Position numbers and translations under genes: made by a program. From NCBI GenBank assembly GCA_949317995.1, contig OX439045.1, positions 40,257,693-40,321,692 on the forward strand: 64,000 nt of DNA. Direction: 5' to 3'. The notes under the pieces were generated by a model that saw nothing but the letters and a program-made list of their open reading frames with translations, made no database searches and had not been told where the DNA came from. Positions 27,601 through 42,600 of this stretch are shown piece by piece. The DNA is from Acholoe squamosa. Taxonomy: Eukaryota > Annelida > Polychaeta > Phyllodocida > Polynoidae. Position 1 is the stretch's first letter. The number at the start of each line of letters is the position of its first letter.

Positions 27601-30600
27601 CTAAAAATGCCCTTGTTTCCAGTCCTTTCTTTTCATGTAGCTATAACTTGTCCCTTTTGTTGCTCACAAGTGGTCATTCAAGTACAGTGCTAAAAAAGCC
27701 GCCTTTGAGTAGGTACCTAGTTGGGAGAAGTCAGTCAGTATAATATATTATAGAGTGTGTGACATGAGTAGGTACCTGATAGTGCAGCTCTCTCTGTTCT
27801 AAACAAGGCAGGTGATTTCTGAGACTGATGTGGTGAGTGCAAGTACTTAGGTGAAGCAGTGCACGACTTGTTTAGAAAAGAGGGCACATACTCTCAGCTC
27901 TTTTTACAATAGGAGCAACACCCTCCTGATTCTATAAAGCTCATCTAGGTGTTATCCTGATTAATAAGCCACCCCTTGCTGTATGCATGTTAGATCACGG
28001 GAATGGCGTTATGAGCAGTATGATCTGCTTATTAATGTTACCTCCTAGACTAGAGCAATACATAATAAGCCATCCAGCTTTCAATAGATTTATGTACTCT
28101 TAATTGATAATGTCTCTGATTCCATATGCCAATTGTGATTTTCAGTGATTGTAGATTCAGCTCTTCCCTGCTTCTCAGACACCATTCTGTCACTTCTCAC
28201 ATTTGCCGATACGCCACCAGAAACCGAGTTAATCATATACAACAAACCCATCTCCTGTAAGGGCACCCTTACTGCTGTGTCATTCTATGCCCTTGATGCT
28301 GGGAGCTGGTATCTGGATATCTTTTATATCAGTGGCAGCTCAAAGGAACTAAGATCCAAAACTAAAGTGACCTCAACAGGTGTAGGGGTTCAAACTTACA
28401 ATTTCACAACTACTGTTTTGGTTGAGGAAAATGATGTATTTGGGATCCACTACTACCGTTCATCTAGCACTCCTCTCATTCCCTATGCTTCATCAACAAG
28501 CTCCAGCCTTTCAACAACAGGATACTCATCAACTGATCTTGTTGGATACATTGAGAAGAGCAAGACCGATGATGACATTGGTCTGAACTATGGTACTATT
28601 TCCAGTTGGACGACAAGTGAACTCAGACTTCCTGCCATCAGGCTTCATGTCCTTGAAGGTACAATAACTGTACTTTTCCATGTTAATTCTAGTGGGGAAT
28701 GGGCCATAGGAAATCAGTATGCATGATACATAAATTATATGCAAAGAACAACATCATGAATCTTATCCTAGAATTTAGAGTGTGCTCCTTCAAATGATAT
28801 CCTTATCTGGGTATTAAGCTATTAATGTATTGATAAGGTTATCAATGCATTAATGCGTCTATCACACTTATTCATCCATTATGTATGAATTTCTTACCTT
28901 ATAACCCTGTATTTAATGTAGAAGAAGACATTTTGTAAGTGCATTCGATCCGCAGGGTTTGCCAAGCCGTCGTGGCCATGTTGTCACTCTGCCCGACATA
29001 CCTCCACCTTTACACACATTTTTTGGGTAGAATCCAAGCATGTCAAGTCCTGTACCTCTAGCACCGACAAATATACAATCTGTAGTTGGTGTTCGCCTAC
29101 ATTTTGTCTCCATTTTCTTCGAAATAAATGAGAATCCAATGATTTTACATAGCAATACGTTTAGCCACCTGCCTTGACCATGATCGGCTTCCTGTTGACA
29201 GTGTAGGAAGGTCCCGAATGTAGGTCAACCTGCCTCAGGACGACGGGGCGGGTGCTGAGACGTATCGCTATAGAAAATCAATGGATTCTTATTTATTTCA
29301 AACAAAATGGAGAAATTAGGCATGACATGTTTTTCTAGGATATCTAAGGAAGTTTCCCTGTTAATAACTCCACCTGGCACCATTGGATTCTATGCTAACG
29401 GGGTGTGTAAACATCAGGTATGTCGGAAAACTTATTCAAATTCTTCATGTACATTGGTTTCTAGTACCGGTCGGCTTGGTATAGTGGACAGCGAGTTCGC
29501 CTCCTGCCACAGCGACTGGGGATCGAATTCCATAGAGCCCTGAACGGTTTTAACTGGAAATGTATGGCGAGGGTGACTTTGTATCCTTCTCCAATTTATT
29601 AACATATCCAGGTTGAAACTAGCACCTTCTTGAAGATGAACAAAATGTCTCAGAGTTAAACCCCGATAACGGTACTGGGTTATGACACGCAAAGACCCTA
29701 CCCTGTATCACAAGCCGAATTACAGTGTCTAAAATGGCTTCATAACAATGATTATGATTTTTCCATGCCAACCAAATAGGACATCTCTGACTTACAACCA
29801 TGGGATGACTACAAAGGTTCACTTCAATTGATCTGACTGAGCCCCTCAGATCAATTCAAGTGAACTTTTGTCTATAAAATTAATTTTGTATGTGATGTCA
29901 TCTTCCTGTTTATAGATGTCACAACAACATCAACAACAACAACTACAACAACAGCAACAACAACAACAGTTTCGACAATAACGACAACAGCTTCTAGAGG
30001 TATATTGGTAAAGTATCTAGATATTAGGACACGCGATAGATTTCATGAGATCATCTTTGAAAAAAATGTCTGGTTACATTATGTTTATAGAAATGCATAT
30101 ATCCTTCAACTGGAAGAGGCGCTAACTGAAAAAATAACTACTTAAACTATTACTTCCATTTTAATCAATGAAGCTTCCAAATCTGCATATACATGTATAG
30201 ATAACAATGTCATACTTTAAAGGGAAACAGCAACATACTTTCATGACAGCATAATTATTTTAATAGCCTTTGTATCCAATAACAAGAATCTGGCATAGTT
30301 ATTGAATTATGTATCACCATAGAGGAGAGCAGCAGGTTTATGTGATGTATCTCATTATGTCACGATTGGGCTAAATGCATCAGATGTTGCATTGTTAATG
30401 CATGGAGGGTATGACAGAATGTATTATAATTGGAATAATTTATTATACACAATAATGATCTTATACCAGAACCTTCAGTAGGGTTATCTTGTAATATCTC
30501 TCAAAGGAAATAGACAAATTGTACCAATTAAATGCTACAAGCAGTATCTGATTTTAGGCCAACAGTGCTGTGCAAGTATTAATTAGCTGCATTTAGGCCA

Positions 30601-33600
30601 ACCGTGACTTCATCAGATACATCACATGTATAAGCCTGCTGCTCTCCTCTATAGTGAGACATATTTTAATAACTATGCCAGATTCTTTTTATCTGATGCA
30701 AAAGCTATCAAAATATGATGTCATGATAGTAGGGTGTTGTTTCCCATTAAGAAAGTTAAGGGTATAAATGCAACTGAACTAAAACATTGTATACCCCTGT
30801 GCAGTGCACAACAACAGTGGGAACTACAGGTAAGGGGCCATCCATACATGACGTCCAGCTTATGTTTTTTTTTTGTGGACATTCTTTCTTATTCATAACA
30901 CTTTTACAAAATGAATATAGACCCCTCCCCCTTCCATCCTGCCGCGTGGCACCATTCGTGGACGGCCCCTAACTCAATGCCAATCAATTAAGTGTTGGAT
31001 CAAGGTAGGGATATGGCTACCATTATAGGAAATACCGATTTTAGTTTTAGATAATATTTTAGTTATTGATTAGGCTTACCATTTTCTTGAAACAATTTGT
31101 ATTATGTATTATATTACTGGATGAAATCACACGTGGGCTGTATTGTCCAATAAAAGAAACGATTACGTAATGGTCAAATGATGATAATAACTGTAAATTT
31201 TTAGTACGCTCAACTAATAACGGTGTCTCTTTTTCATTTGGATCTCCTCCCTCATCAGGTAATATTTGTTAAAATCATATTCAGGTTTCTTGGGAGTCTG
31301 ACTATAATCTTTTCTGAACAAACCATGTCATATTTTGTACGTTTGTTTATTTCATGCTTGTTTTTTTAGATGGGACTACACAGTGGAAAAGGGACCTTCA
31401 TGTTTTCATTATTTGCCATATCTTGAACCCTCTCTTTCTGCCAATCCTGTAATAGGTATTGTGTCCTTTCAGGTATACATCACATGTTTCTGTATATAAT
31501 GCTTATTGTTGTGATGTCTTTGAGTTTTATGCAATGTTTCTTTTTTGGATTTGATTTTATAGAAGGTTTTCAGCACTTTCGTACTGTACATTCATGCAAA
31601 AATATTACTGTTTATATTTCAATGCACCCGGAGGCTATGGTCGGAATTCCCAACAATCATTCCCCACCCCGTAGAAGCCTATATATACCTTGATATATGG
31701 TCAATTGCACTGAGTTGGGGTCACACAGGGCTCACTAAGCGGTAAAAATGAAACTGCTTGGATTGTTTTGAAATTTTTTGTCTAAAATACTGGCGCACTG
31801 AGGCACCTACCCTGAAAATTGGGAACACTAATATCAAAAATTGCCAATTTTAGAGTCAATTTCATTATTTAGCATTAGTTCCTATGGGATTCTGGTCCAA
31901 ATAGGCTCATTTTTGGAAAGTTAATTTTTCCACCATCAAGTGAACACATTGACATGATATCATTTTTACATGATGCTGGGCATTGCCCTTTTATAATAGT
32001 AATCTGTCATTACAACAAAACTTCTTAATTCATGATATTTCAGGCATAATACATATTGTGGCACGTATGGTTCCATGTGGCACGTACGGTTCCTGACATG
32101 GAAAAACTGCCATAGATTTCCATTGAGTTGTATAATGAGACTGTAATATTTACATGTAGATAGGTGCATAAGTGGTTAATCTTTATGACCATGCATCTCT
32201 AGGAAATCCCATAACTATGCACTGGAGGAATCACTTTATGTGGCACGTATGGTTCCTCTAAAACTACACCAAATCACATTGCAATTTCACATATGGCAAT
32301 ACTGAGGTATAATGTTAATGAATCTAAAATTCTTTACCTAATGACTGATAGTTGACACCTAAGGCTCTCTAATTATATTTTTGAATTTGATAAATATGAT
32401 TTATTTCTCCCCACTATCATTTATTAAAGAATGAGGCATGTATGGTTCCACTTTACCTACACCACAAGGTTTTTAGCAATAACTCCAGGCAGATAAGGGG
32501 AATAGTCCTTGAATTGACTATATATAATGCTAAATATTGGGGGCTAGTGGAAATATAAAAAATTTATACATTTCCAATGCATTTTCTCTTTACTTTGCCC
32601 CATACCAGTGGGAGCACTATGAAAAAACATTCGAAATACCCCATAAAAAGCTTATATTTTGTAGTCTGCTGCTTTAAATATTAATCATACATGGGCAAAA
32701 CCATAGTTTCCAAGCAAGATCCTGACCTTACCCACCTAATTGAAATGAAAAATATCCAAAACGTTCAATTTTTAGTCACATTTACCCCCTTCCCATGGTG
32801 AAAAATGGGTTTGTCCCCCATCTCAGTGCAATTGACCATATGTTTGTGTTGAATCTGGTATTAACATGTATGTTTGGTTCTAATTTGATATGACCATGGT
32901 CTATCGTAATAAATTAATTAATACAATTTTGGCATATTTCGCTTTTTCATTATAAATGTCCATATTTTATTTACTGTTATAGATAATGTATCAAAGAAAT
33001 CAAATCTTATCATGTAATTTGAGAAACAGCAGTTCTACGATTCTCATGATCAATTTCGATTTAGCAAACTCATACCTATGAATAAGGCTGTAGCATACGG
33101 TATATATCAATATATTATTCAATATCAATACCTAAATATATCTTTTCCAACTACATATTTTCCAGCGTCAACAACTACGACAGCAGGTAATTGTCAAAAT
33201 GCATAACTTGTGCTTGGTGCGAAATACGAATGGTGTATGCCCATTTAGGAATGGTTTTCATTTTGTTCTGCTTCCTGCGTTATTTCTTGAAAACAACAAT
33301 AACAACAACGACAAAAAACAACAAACAACAACAATAACAACAACAATAAGACACTGCAATCTTTTGTGTGGTCTATGCAAGAATGCCCTACTGGCAAGCA
33401 CATCTTTGCCAGAGCATTCATGTGTCAAGTAAACCCTGCAGTGTCAAAATGTTTTTCCTCTGTGGTGTGGCTTGCTTTTATCAATTTCACCACACAAATA
33501 TTCCTTCTGTGAATGAGCATGAACTACAAGTTCATGTACCCATTTTGTTCTGAGTATTGTTGATGCAGTTGATTTTGTGATTTAATAACAAATTGGCGTT

Positions 33601-36600
33601 CTGGGTTACTTTCTTGCTTTGCAGTATCGTGAATATAATGTTGGTGACAGATAACATAAGTTACAAATAACTATATTTTCTCATTTAGTGACAGCATGAG
33701 GTTGGTTATATTCTCCAGTTGGTGTGTAAAATTTTAAATATCTAGTATTAAGATAGCTTTGTAGGTAGATTTAATAAGTAGCATATTAGTTTACTTTAAG
33801 TCTGAATTACGACACTATGAGTAATACCACCTGTCCTGATATGTTTAGATGAATGATCAGGCTGTGCGATGAAACCATTGTGTTAAAACAATTTTGTTAT
33901 ACATGTATCAATATTGTTGTCTGCATTATCATTTATTTACTATACTTTCCCTAATTCAAAGTTAAAAACAGAACATCGTGGGAGGATTATTTAGATCCTT
34001 AAAGGAGCAAAGCATTATCATCCTCGAGTTTTAGATGTAAACATATCCCCTACCGCTTCAAATCATAATACGCGATCTGTTTAGAAAATTTTAACAACAA
34101 TTCACATCTTACTGCTATAGCACAATTTACCATGGATTTTCAAATACACTTAGATATGTGACCTTTCTATCAGATAATATTTTGAGTAAGTCTCTGATAG
34201 GTGGTATCGGTAACGTTGGTAGTGGCATCAAATTAGACACAATTTAATCTGAAAGGGAATTTTCATCTTAATTCCAGCCCCTGGATCGTGTGCAAATGGT
34301 GGCACCCATAGAGGCGGTGACTGTATGTGCAGAACTGGCTTCTCGGGAGCATCCTGCGAAACGTCAAGTGCTGTGGCTTATGAAGGTGAGCAATGGAAAT
34401 GATAATGGTGATGGTTCTGCTAATAGTGTAACAAACTCTCTACTAATTTGTGCTGCACAGTGATGACCCAATATCCAGAGGATGTTACCACAGCACCATG
34501 GTAGTAATGTAGCTCAGAATCACCTCACGATAATAACAACATGTCTTACATCAAGCATGTTAAATGTATCTTCTTTCCCTGGTATTTTACTTGTAGGTGC
34601 AGTGTCTAATGTACTTAATTTTCCCTTGAAGATGCTACCATACACTTCAACCCATTAGCTGCGTCAAGTACTGGAATAGTGGGCACAGGAGTGACTGCAG
34701 AGCTGGTGCGGGGGGCCTACGTGTCTGGTGGTGACTTCTCGCGGTATGTTAATTCTATACACACTATAGCTGCCTGCTCAGTTTGCAAAAAGAATAATAA
34801 ACAAAGAAATTTCAACGGTTCCAAATGACTGAAAAGCAAACATTCGTGTCATACACGTTATCGTTTATAATGTTTGCATAATAAGTTTGTTTAGGCGAAC
34901 GACCAAACACTCTGTAGGAAGGTACCAGCATTGAAGGAAATATATTGACGATCATGGCCAGTCGCAATGTGAGCATCTTGCTTTGTTGATTCATCAGACT
35001 TTATACATTTTACCCATCATCAAGAATTTCTCTTCTCTAGGTATCAATAGATGGAGGATTTTTATACCCAAATGGAAATGCCAATGGTACACGTGCTCAA
35101 TTCTGACACTATAAAAAGATGGTTTTAGCTTAGTTGGCTGGGCATAATCCATTTACCTCAATAAAATAAACCACCAACACTTTATATTCAGGGCAAGTGC
35201 AAAAAGGAGGTGGAAAGTGGTGCGACGCACAAGGTGAAACAATATCATTTACTTGAAAGGGTTATAAATCCGGATACCCATAAGCTTTATACCTTGGACA
35301 ATCTTTTTGTAAATGTACAATAATTTTCTACATAATCTGTATAATAGCCTAGGTGTAACATTTGGAGTTTTTTTTTTTAATTACATTAAAAGATGAAGAC
35401 TTTGATTCCTTTCAAATAACAACAGCTGAGCATGACATATAGATTTAATTGCAAGGTTGAGGCTACAATATACAAAGGTTCGACATAAGTGCAAGGATAG
35501 TACTAAGCGTTTTGATAAGACTAAGTGGGTGCTCCACCAGCGCCGATCCTGGTCCCCATCTGATGCATGTATATATGGGTATCAAAAGTGGATGATTTTT
35601 GTGTAAGGCTTTATCGGCGTGATTCAAAAAGGTTGCCATCGTGAGCCATCATTTTGGCAACAGTGGTTGCACAAAATGCTCTGCCACTGAAGCCAAATGT
35701 GATCTAGAGCGCATCATGACTACTAAATGCCTATGTATACTGACGAAACAGATCAGTGCAGCCAATCGACCAATTGAAATCAAAGGGTCTTAACTTTATT
35801 AGAATACTTTGAAAATCTATTGGGAATCCCTCGGGATTCCTGATCGGTAACTATTGCTCCAAACCACCCCTGATGACTTCTTTTGCCAAAATCATGAGAA
35901 AATCAGCTCTGGTGGAACCGATACTTACTGCTAGAGGGATAGGTGTCCGATTCATGGTGAATCCGCCTTACTGTAAAGTTTATATAGTGATCATGATATG
36001 AACACATGACTAACAAGGGCCTACTGGAATAGTCCAGATACACCACAATTACCCAATAAATTATATCAGTATGTTTTGTTATGCATGATTTCTATTTTCA
36101 GTCCTAAACAGGTTTGATCACTACCAATCAAAGGTTGACTAGAATTTCTCTCTCAATGGTTTGATTGTGTCTTTTTTTTTAATCTGAGTGCTGACTAGCC
36201 AGCCTGTGCCATTGTAATAACGAGAATGCATGAAAACTGTTGCTGGAATATCTAACTATACCATAGGCAACGACATATCATAGATTCTGGCAACCTTTTT
36301 TGAAATACCAAATCTTCCATATAATATTTCTTTCTTTTTCAATCACTGTCTTTCAAAGGTACGTGGTACTTAACGGCAATGACCAGTATCTAAACCTGGC
36401 CACAACATCTCAACCATGCCCCCTGACATACCCTGTGTGCACGAGTGGTGCCACCCACAGTTTATGGATAGATCTTCCACCAAACTCTCCATCCACCAAG
36501 AGATGTCTTTACTCAGCAAAATCGGCCATTGGAGAGACACTAGAATTCTTCTTAAATTCTGCAGGCTATCTTGTAATGGAGGTAAGTCTACGAATACACT

Positions 36601-39600
36601 TTACCTTATTCTATCACCATAATTTTATTTCTCCACCCCATGCATGTTTTTATGTGGGAAGCGTAATCGGGACCAACCAATTCAATCTAAACTCCAGTTC
36701 ACAGTGGACTGGATGGCATTTCTCAAGTTGCTACGACTACACAATTCCAGTTTTATTCAATCATAGTGTCTAAAATTGAATCGGAATGTATAATATGCCT
36801 ATGCAATGACTGCTTGGTCATTCATCCCACCTATATACATTATAGTCATCCAGTATAGTCATACAACGGGTGCCTCTCTTCATGGTTTGATGGTACAAAT
36901 AGGGAACATCCTCATTATTCATGCCTGGGGAGGTAGGTGGAAGTGCACTGGGGGATCCAGGCAGCCCATAATGCTGAGTGGGTTATGCATCGTTTACTAC
37001 ATGCTCGTCCTGTAACTGCTATGTACAATGAATAACAATAAGTTATAACACTGCCGTTTATTGTATGGGGATTGCATTTTGGTCCTGAGTTAAACATGAA
37101 ACAATGGTATAGTTTGTACTGAGCAATAGGACAAAATAACCGAAGTAACATGATAAACGTGGATTATACACAGTAAACGTGTGTGTGATCAAACACGATA
37201 TGCAATAGAGTAAATCAATCAGAGTCTATGAATTCATAGTTGAGCATATTTTTGAGAAAATTTTGGGGTACAAAATATGTAATTATACTCTTAAGTACTT
37301 GGAAAAAGGGAGGTGAGCACACCCCCGCGCCCCGTCTAATTCCGCCACTGAATAATTGCTGCATGACCAATTACCAATTACCCTCCAATGTGCGCTTGCA
37401 GAGAAACGCCACTTCAGTCAGCTACACCTTCACATCAACCAGTACCATAAAACTGGGTGTATGGCAGCATCTTATAGTCAGCCTCGATGGCGGTTCACCC
37501 CCAAACGCCGGCTTCTACATCAATGGGGAGACTGCTGGTTTTGGTGCATACCAGATGCTAGACACCGACTTTACCCTAGCGGCAGGTACATGGACTGGGG
37601 AGGTTGGTAGGTGCACAGATGGTACTGGACATCTTGGAGGTCTGGTGGGAAGGATGGATTTCTGGGACACCTACTTAGATAGCAACTTCATGCTCAATTT
37701 CTACCAGCACACAGTACAAGGTAAGAGTAATTATGTTTCTCCATCTTGTTTGCTAAAAAGTATCATATTTTGATCATGACACAGTGAATCTGTCACAATT
37801 GTTTGTCATTTCACATATATAAAGCTGTACATTTAATTGTAATTGGACATGAATTGCAGAAATCAATTCATCGAAGGATTTTTTTTTTTGGTATGATGTA
37901 GTTGTATCTTTGGAAGCCATGGTGTTCGGCTAATTCAAGGAAATTTGTGAGGTGTCCCAGACACGCCGCAGCAAGTAGAAGTGACCCGCATGTTACCATG
38001 CATGCAAACAAAAATTAAGAAAAAAAGACAATGAACAGAATTCTACACTTGGAAGGTTTACTTATACAAACTAAGGCAGGAGTACCTCTATAGGAAGAAT
38101 TAAATTCCTGATTACAATTTAGATTGACATCTGCAGTGAATCAACATCAGTGCAATGCTATAAAGATACAAAACATGAACATTGTGAACAACAATAAGAC
38201 AAAAGGAAAATAAACAATAACATCAATAGATGCTGTCTCAGTCAATATTCAGAAGAAGAGGCACTGATGGAAATTCCATTCATATTTATTTAGTCAACTT
38301 AGAGTCAAGGTGTTTTATTTCAGTTCCCAGTCTTCACCTTCGCATGGATACTCTGACTGACTTGGTGGCTGACCCCCAGGCAGCTGGCCTCCCTTCTATT
38401 GTAGACGGTGTCAAAGCACAGGCACTCTCATTCAATGGTGTTGACCAGGCACTAGAGCTCCCCCTTGACTTTACTATTTGCGGGAATAGCCTAGATGTTT
38501 GTACTCATGGCATTACTAGTTTCATATGGCTCTATCTCAGTACTAATCGCCAAATGCCCATTGCAACCTCAAGAGCAGGAAGCATATACATTGACAGCAA
38601 TAAGCGTTTCACTATTACTGCTAACAGTGGCACAGAGCAATGGTTGGTCACTGCCACCATACCTTCCTTAAATACATGGACTCATCTAGCAATTGTCTGG
38701 TCGAGCTCAGTTGGCCTCAGATTCTACTACAATGGTGTCCTCCAGGGCTCAGATACCCAATCGGACAATGTGGCACCCAATGCCATGACTCATACAATCT
38801 ATGGCAAAGACACAAATCAGCCTCCCAACTATGGGCAATTCAAGGTTGATGAAGCATTACAATATGACTTCATACAGCCAGACAGTTTCATATCAGGAAT
38901 GTACTCCGGCTATGGTAAGCTTGTAAACATTAATAGGTGGTCTTGGGCGGAATGCATGTGTGAGTTAGGCACCTATAGATCACCCCCATTCACAATGTTT
39001 TCCTTTTTTTTTTATCGTAACATGACTGTTTTCCTAATCATTCTGCTTTAATGTATGATTCCCTATTTCACCATTCCCAAGCGGAAATACAATTGGCGGC
39101 CAAAACGTCACCACTTCACAACGTATTCCTCAGTTGTCAGTCCCTTAATCGTAACATGACTGTGTATCTAATCATCTTGCCTTTATTCATTTATTTCATC
39201 AAGTATTTTTCCCCCTCAAACTCACAAAACAAAACATGACTTTTAGCGTAACGACACATCTATCAATCTGACAGAAACAAATTGCATTCTTGAACATTTT
39301 AACAGGCGGTACGACCTGCCAAACATAATTCTATTTGATGGAATGAGTGCTTTGCAGAGGTGGATTGTGCTCTGGAAACAGGTTGGGATTAGGAATAGGC
39401 TATATTTTACGGAAGTGTGCTTTCGATTCCCTGCTCAGGTTCCTTGGAAAGTTTTCTTTATGCCCATGTGCGATGTACCGACTACCTTGACCTTTTTTTA
39501 AATTACGAATGTATCAGTGCTTCTAAAACACATAAGGAGCAGCTGCTCTCATGTTATGAACTATGGCTATAGTTTTCCATCTCTCACCTTATGTACCCTT

Positions 39601-42600
39601 AAATATGCACAAATGACGACTAATGAAAAAAGGCATCAGTGTCCATGTAGCATAATTTCGTAGAACATTGGATCAGGATCGTGTTTCAATAGTTTCCACG
39701 ACAGGTTCAGCCAGCTACGACTGGAGATGGGTCAAATCTTAGCAGGTGATCTTAGGATTTTGGCCTTGGTGACTAAATAGCTGGCTACATTACTGGGTGA
39801 TCGTACTGCCTGCTGGCTAAATAGCCACCACAGCAGTGCTTCAATAAGGGACCCTGGTATGACAACCCTCTGTGTGAATAATTAGTGGGTAGCCTTAGCT
39901 GCTGCCCTCTGCACTCCTTTGCTCAAATGTATCCAATCTGGGTTCTTCACACTACAACCTATAACCCTGTGGTCAGTGCCTTTGACTCTGGGATGGCAGG
40001 TTTTTTTTCTAAAGAATAAAATATCATTTGGAAAATTGTGGTGTTTCACCTAAGAATTGAGCATTACTTCCACACATGGGCCAACTATGTAGTTACTAGT
40101 ATGCAGTGGTGTAGATAGAGCTCTAGGCCTTACACCGATTTGACAGCCCTCCTACCCCGGCCCCTATTCAAGGGAGGCTGCTATTCAAGGCCCGGCTCCT
40201 ATATGAGACATTATGGTAGTTACTGCAGCCCTATACTATTTTGAACACAGGAGTGCATACTAGACCATGAAGGAGGTATGACTGGTCACTATGTGGCCAA
40301 TAGTGGCCCCTACGACTGGGTGCTATGACTTCATAGTGGTGTGTATTGAGCCAGTAGTTGAATAAATAGCAGCTGCTATTTTGAGGCCTCTACTGGAGCT
40401 CACTATGTAGTCACTGGTATGGAGTCATTTCTTACACCTCCCACTACGATTAGAGGGTATCCAGTCGTGGAAACTATTAAAACACGATCCTGACCAGTAG
40501 CCATAGGGTAATTTAGCACGTAGATGCCTTCCTGAAGAAAGAGACAACACAACTAGCAGAACTATGTAGACCCATTATCTAAGTGATTTTAATAAGCAAG
40601 GTTGTATTCATGTACGATTTAGCAAACTGTAAATTACAGCTATGTATAGATGTGCAAGGATTCTGTGGCAAGTGTTCATAAATATCGTACAATATCTATC
40701 AAAAATCACCCTTTCTCACTGTATGACTGATTCACAAAGGGTAGTAATCGTATCATCATGAGCTCACCTATAGAGGGGAGGGTAAAATATGTGGCAACAA
40801 TCTAACCCAGAATACTCCCAGCAATACCCAGTAAAGACAGATAAATCTACAAATTCAAAATGTCTCATTTGAACTACAGCAATACCCCTTTGCAGCCACT
40901 CCAACACGGGAGATAATATTGTGTCGGGGCATTGGATCACTGCCATTGAGTACACTGCCCTGGATGGGCTGTCACAAGGACGTGTCTCTTCTAACACAGG
41001 AGTTACATTGAAATATACATTAGCCAAACACCTGTATAATCATCCTTTTTAGATCCAATAATGAACTAAAAAAAAAACATCTGTTACCAATCAGATATCA
41101 TCTCATTTGGTTGTCATTATTCTTCTAAGCCTCCTTTACATACATCAGATAATCGTCTTTCCCATCTTCAAAACCCAGTCTATCACAATGTTGACTTTAT
41201 TTCAGTTCCCAGTCTGCACCTCAGCATGGATGACCTTACTGACTTGGTTGCTGACCCCCAAGCAGCTGGCATCCCTTCTCTTGTAAGCGGAGTCAAAGCA
41301 CAGGCAATCTCATTCAATGGTATTGACCAGGCACTGGAACTCCCTGCTGACTTCAGTCACTGTGGAAATAACCTTGCCCTTTGCACTCATGGTCTCACCA
41401 CTTTTATGTGGATCTATCCATCTGCAAATGGTCAAATACCTATCATAACTTCAAGAGATCGAGCCATTTACATTGGTGCTAATCATCAATTACATGTGCG
41501 TGTTAATAGCGGCACACATCAATGGTTGGCTACAGCCACCAAACCTGCAGTAAAGACATGGACCTATATAGCTGTTGTTTGGTCCAGTACAGTTGGCCTC
41601 AGATTCTACTATAATGGTGTGCTCAAGGGCTCAGATTCCCAGTCGGAGACTGTGACACCCAATGGCATGACTGAGACATTGTTTGGCAAAGACACAAGTC
41701 AGCCTCCTACCTATGGGCAATTCCAGCTTGATGAATTATTACAATATGAGTTCATACAGTCTGACGCATTCATATGGGAAATGTACTGCGGCTATGGTAA
41801 GCCTATATCAGACACTTGGTGGTGGTCTCAAGAAACATATGGCTGAAAATCGATGGGATCTGTCTTACTAAGCTACAGATACTGCTTTAGTGTTGAAAAA
41901 GGGAATGTTTGGAAAGGTTAGGAAATATCTGTCATAATGATAGACTACCATATAAAGATTCAAAATTAGTTTATAAATTTGAGGAATTCTATGGTATCAC
42001 AGTTAGGACTGTTGAGAGGAATAGATGGACAAACAGGCATGGAATTGAGATAGGGACTGCACTATTTACCCCATGATCCCTTTAGATTGGAGTTTGTTAC
42101 TATACATGTGTCTAATTACAGTATTCAATAGGGTAGTTGACTATTCTCTAAGCAGTTGGACGAATTTTGATTTAATATAAAGATATTTGTCACAGGTCAC
42201 TTATCAACACTATGATTACATTTAACATGTAATAGTTACAATAAAATGTTGATAAACATGCTAAAGGTATTTGTGATTGGACCATGTTGCAAACCCTGAA
42301 TTCAATATTCAGAAGGGAAATCGGCAACCCAATTCAAATCAGGTAGATCCCACGCTTTCACCCATATGTGTATGGGGCATTTTGAGTTTACAAGGGAGCA
42401 ACTTTGCACGTCATGAGGTATTCTGGGTATTCTGATATTGTACTACACATTCCTGTCCACTCTACCATTTACTTCTTTTCACAAACAAAACAACGCACAT
42501 GTACACATACTTCATCAATACTGGGCTAGATGATGATTGTGCCCCTGATCAGTGTTATTTTGAGTTCTACTAATGGAGGAGAAATGCAACTAGAGCATCC

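Larger units (their letters stand above)
25323..28145. other. large intron after the R array
   Basis: 2.8 kb. Contains a tRNA-like segment (25864-25935), a weak terminal inverted repeat pair (25543-25562 and 26699-26720, 'gtaagaccttgatag' against 'ttatcaaggcctcac') that may bound a 1.2-kb DNA element, and a fold-back pair at 27563-27590/27901-27928. No exon recognised. Confidence 0.5.

Noticed and set aside
29916..33350. CAA/ACA-rich tracts as CRISPR-like or simple regulatory repeats
   Set aside because: They are simple trinucleotide sequence or Thr-linker coding sequence; no regular repeat-spacer pattern exists anywhere in the window.
40764..41027. 87-codon open frame on the - strand
   Set aside because: No similarity, no splice or start context; lies in an intron.
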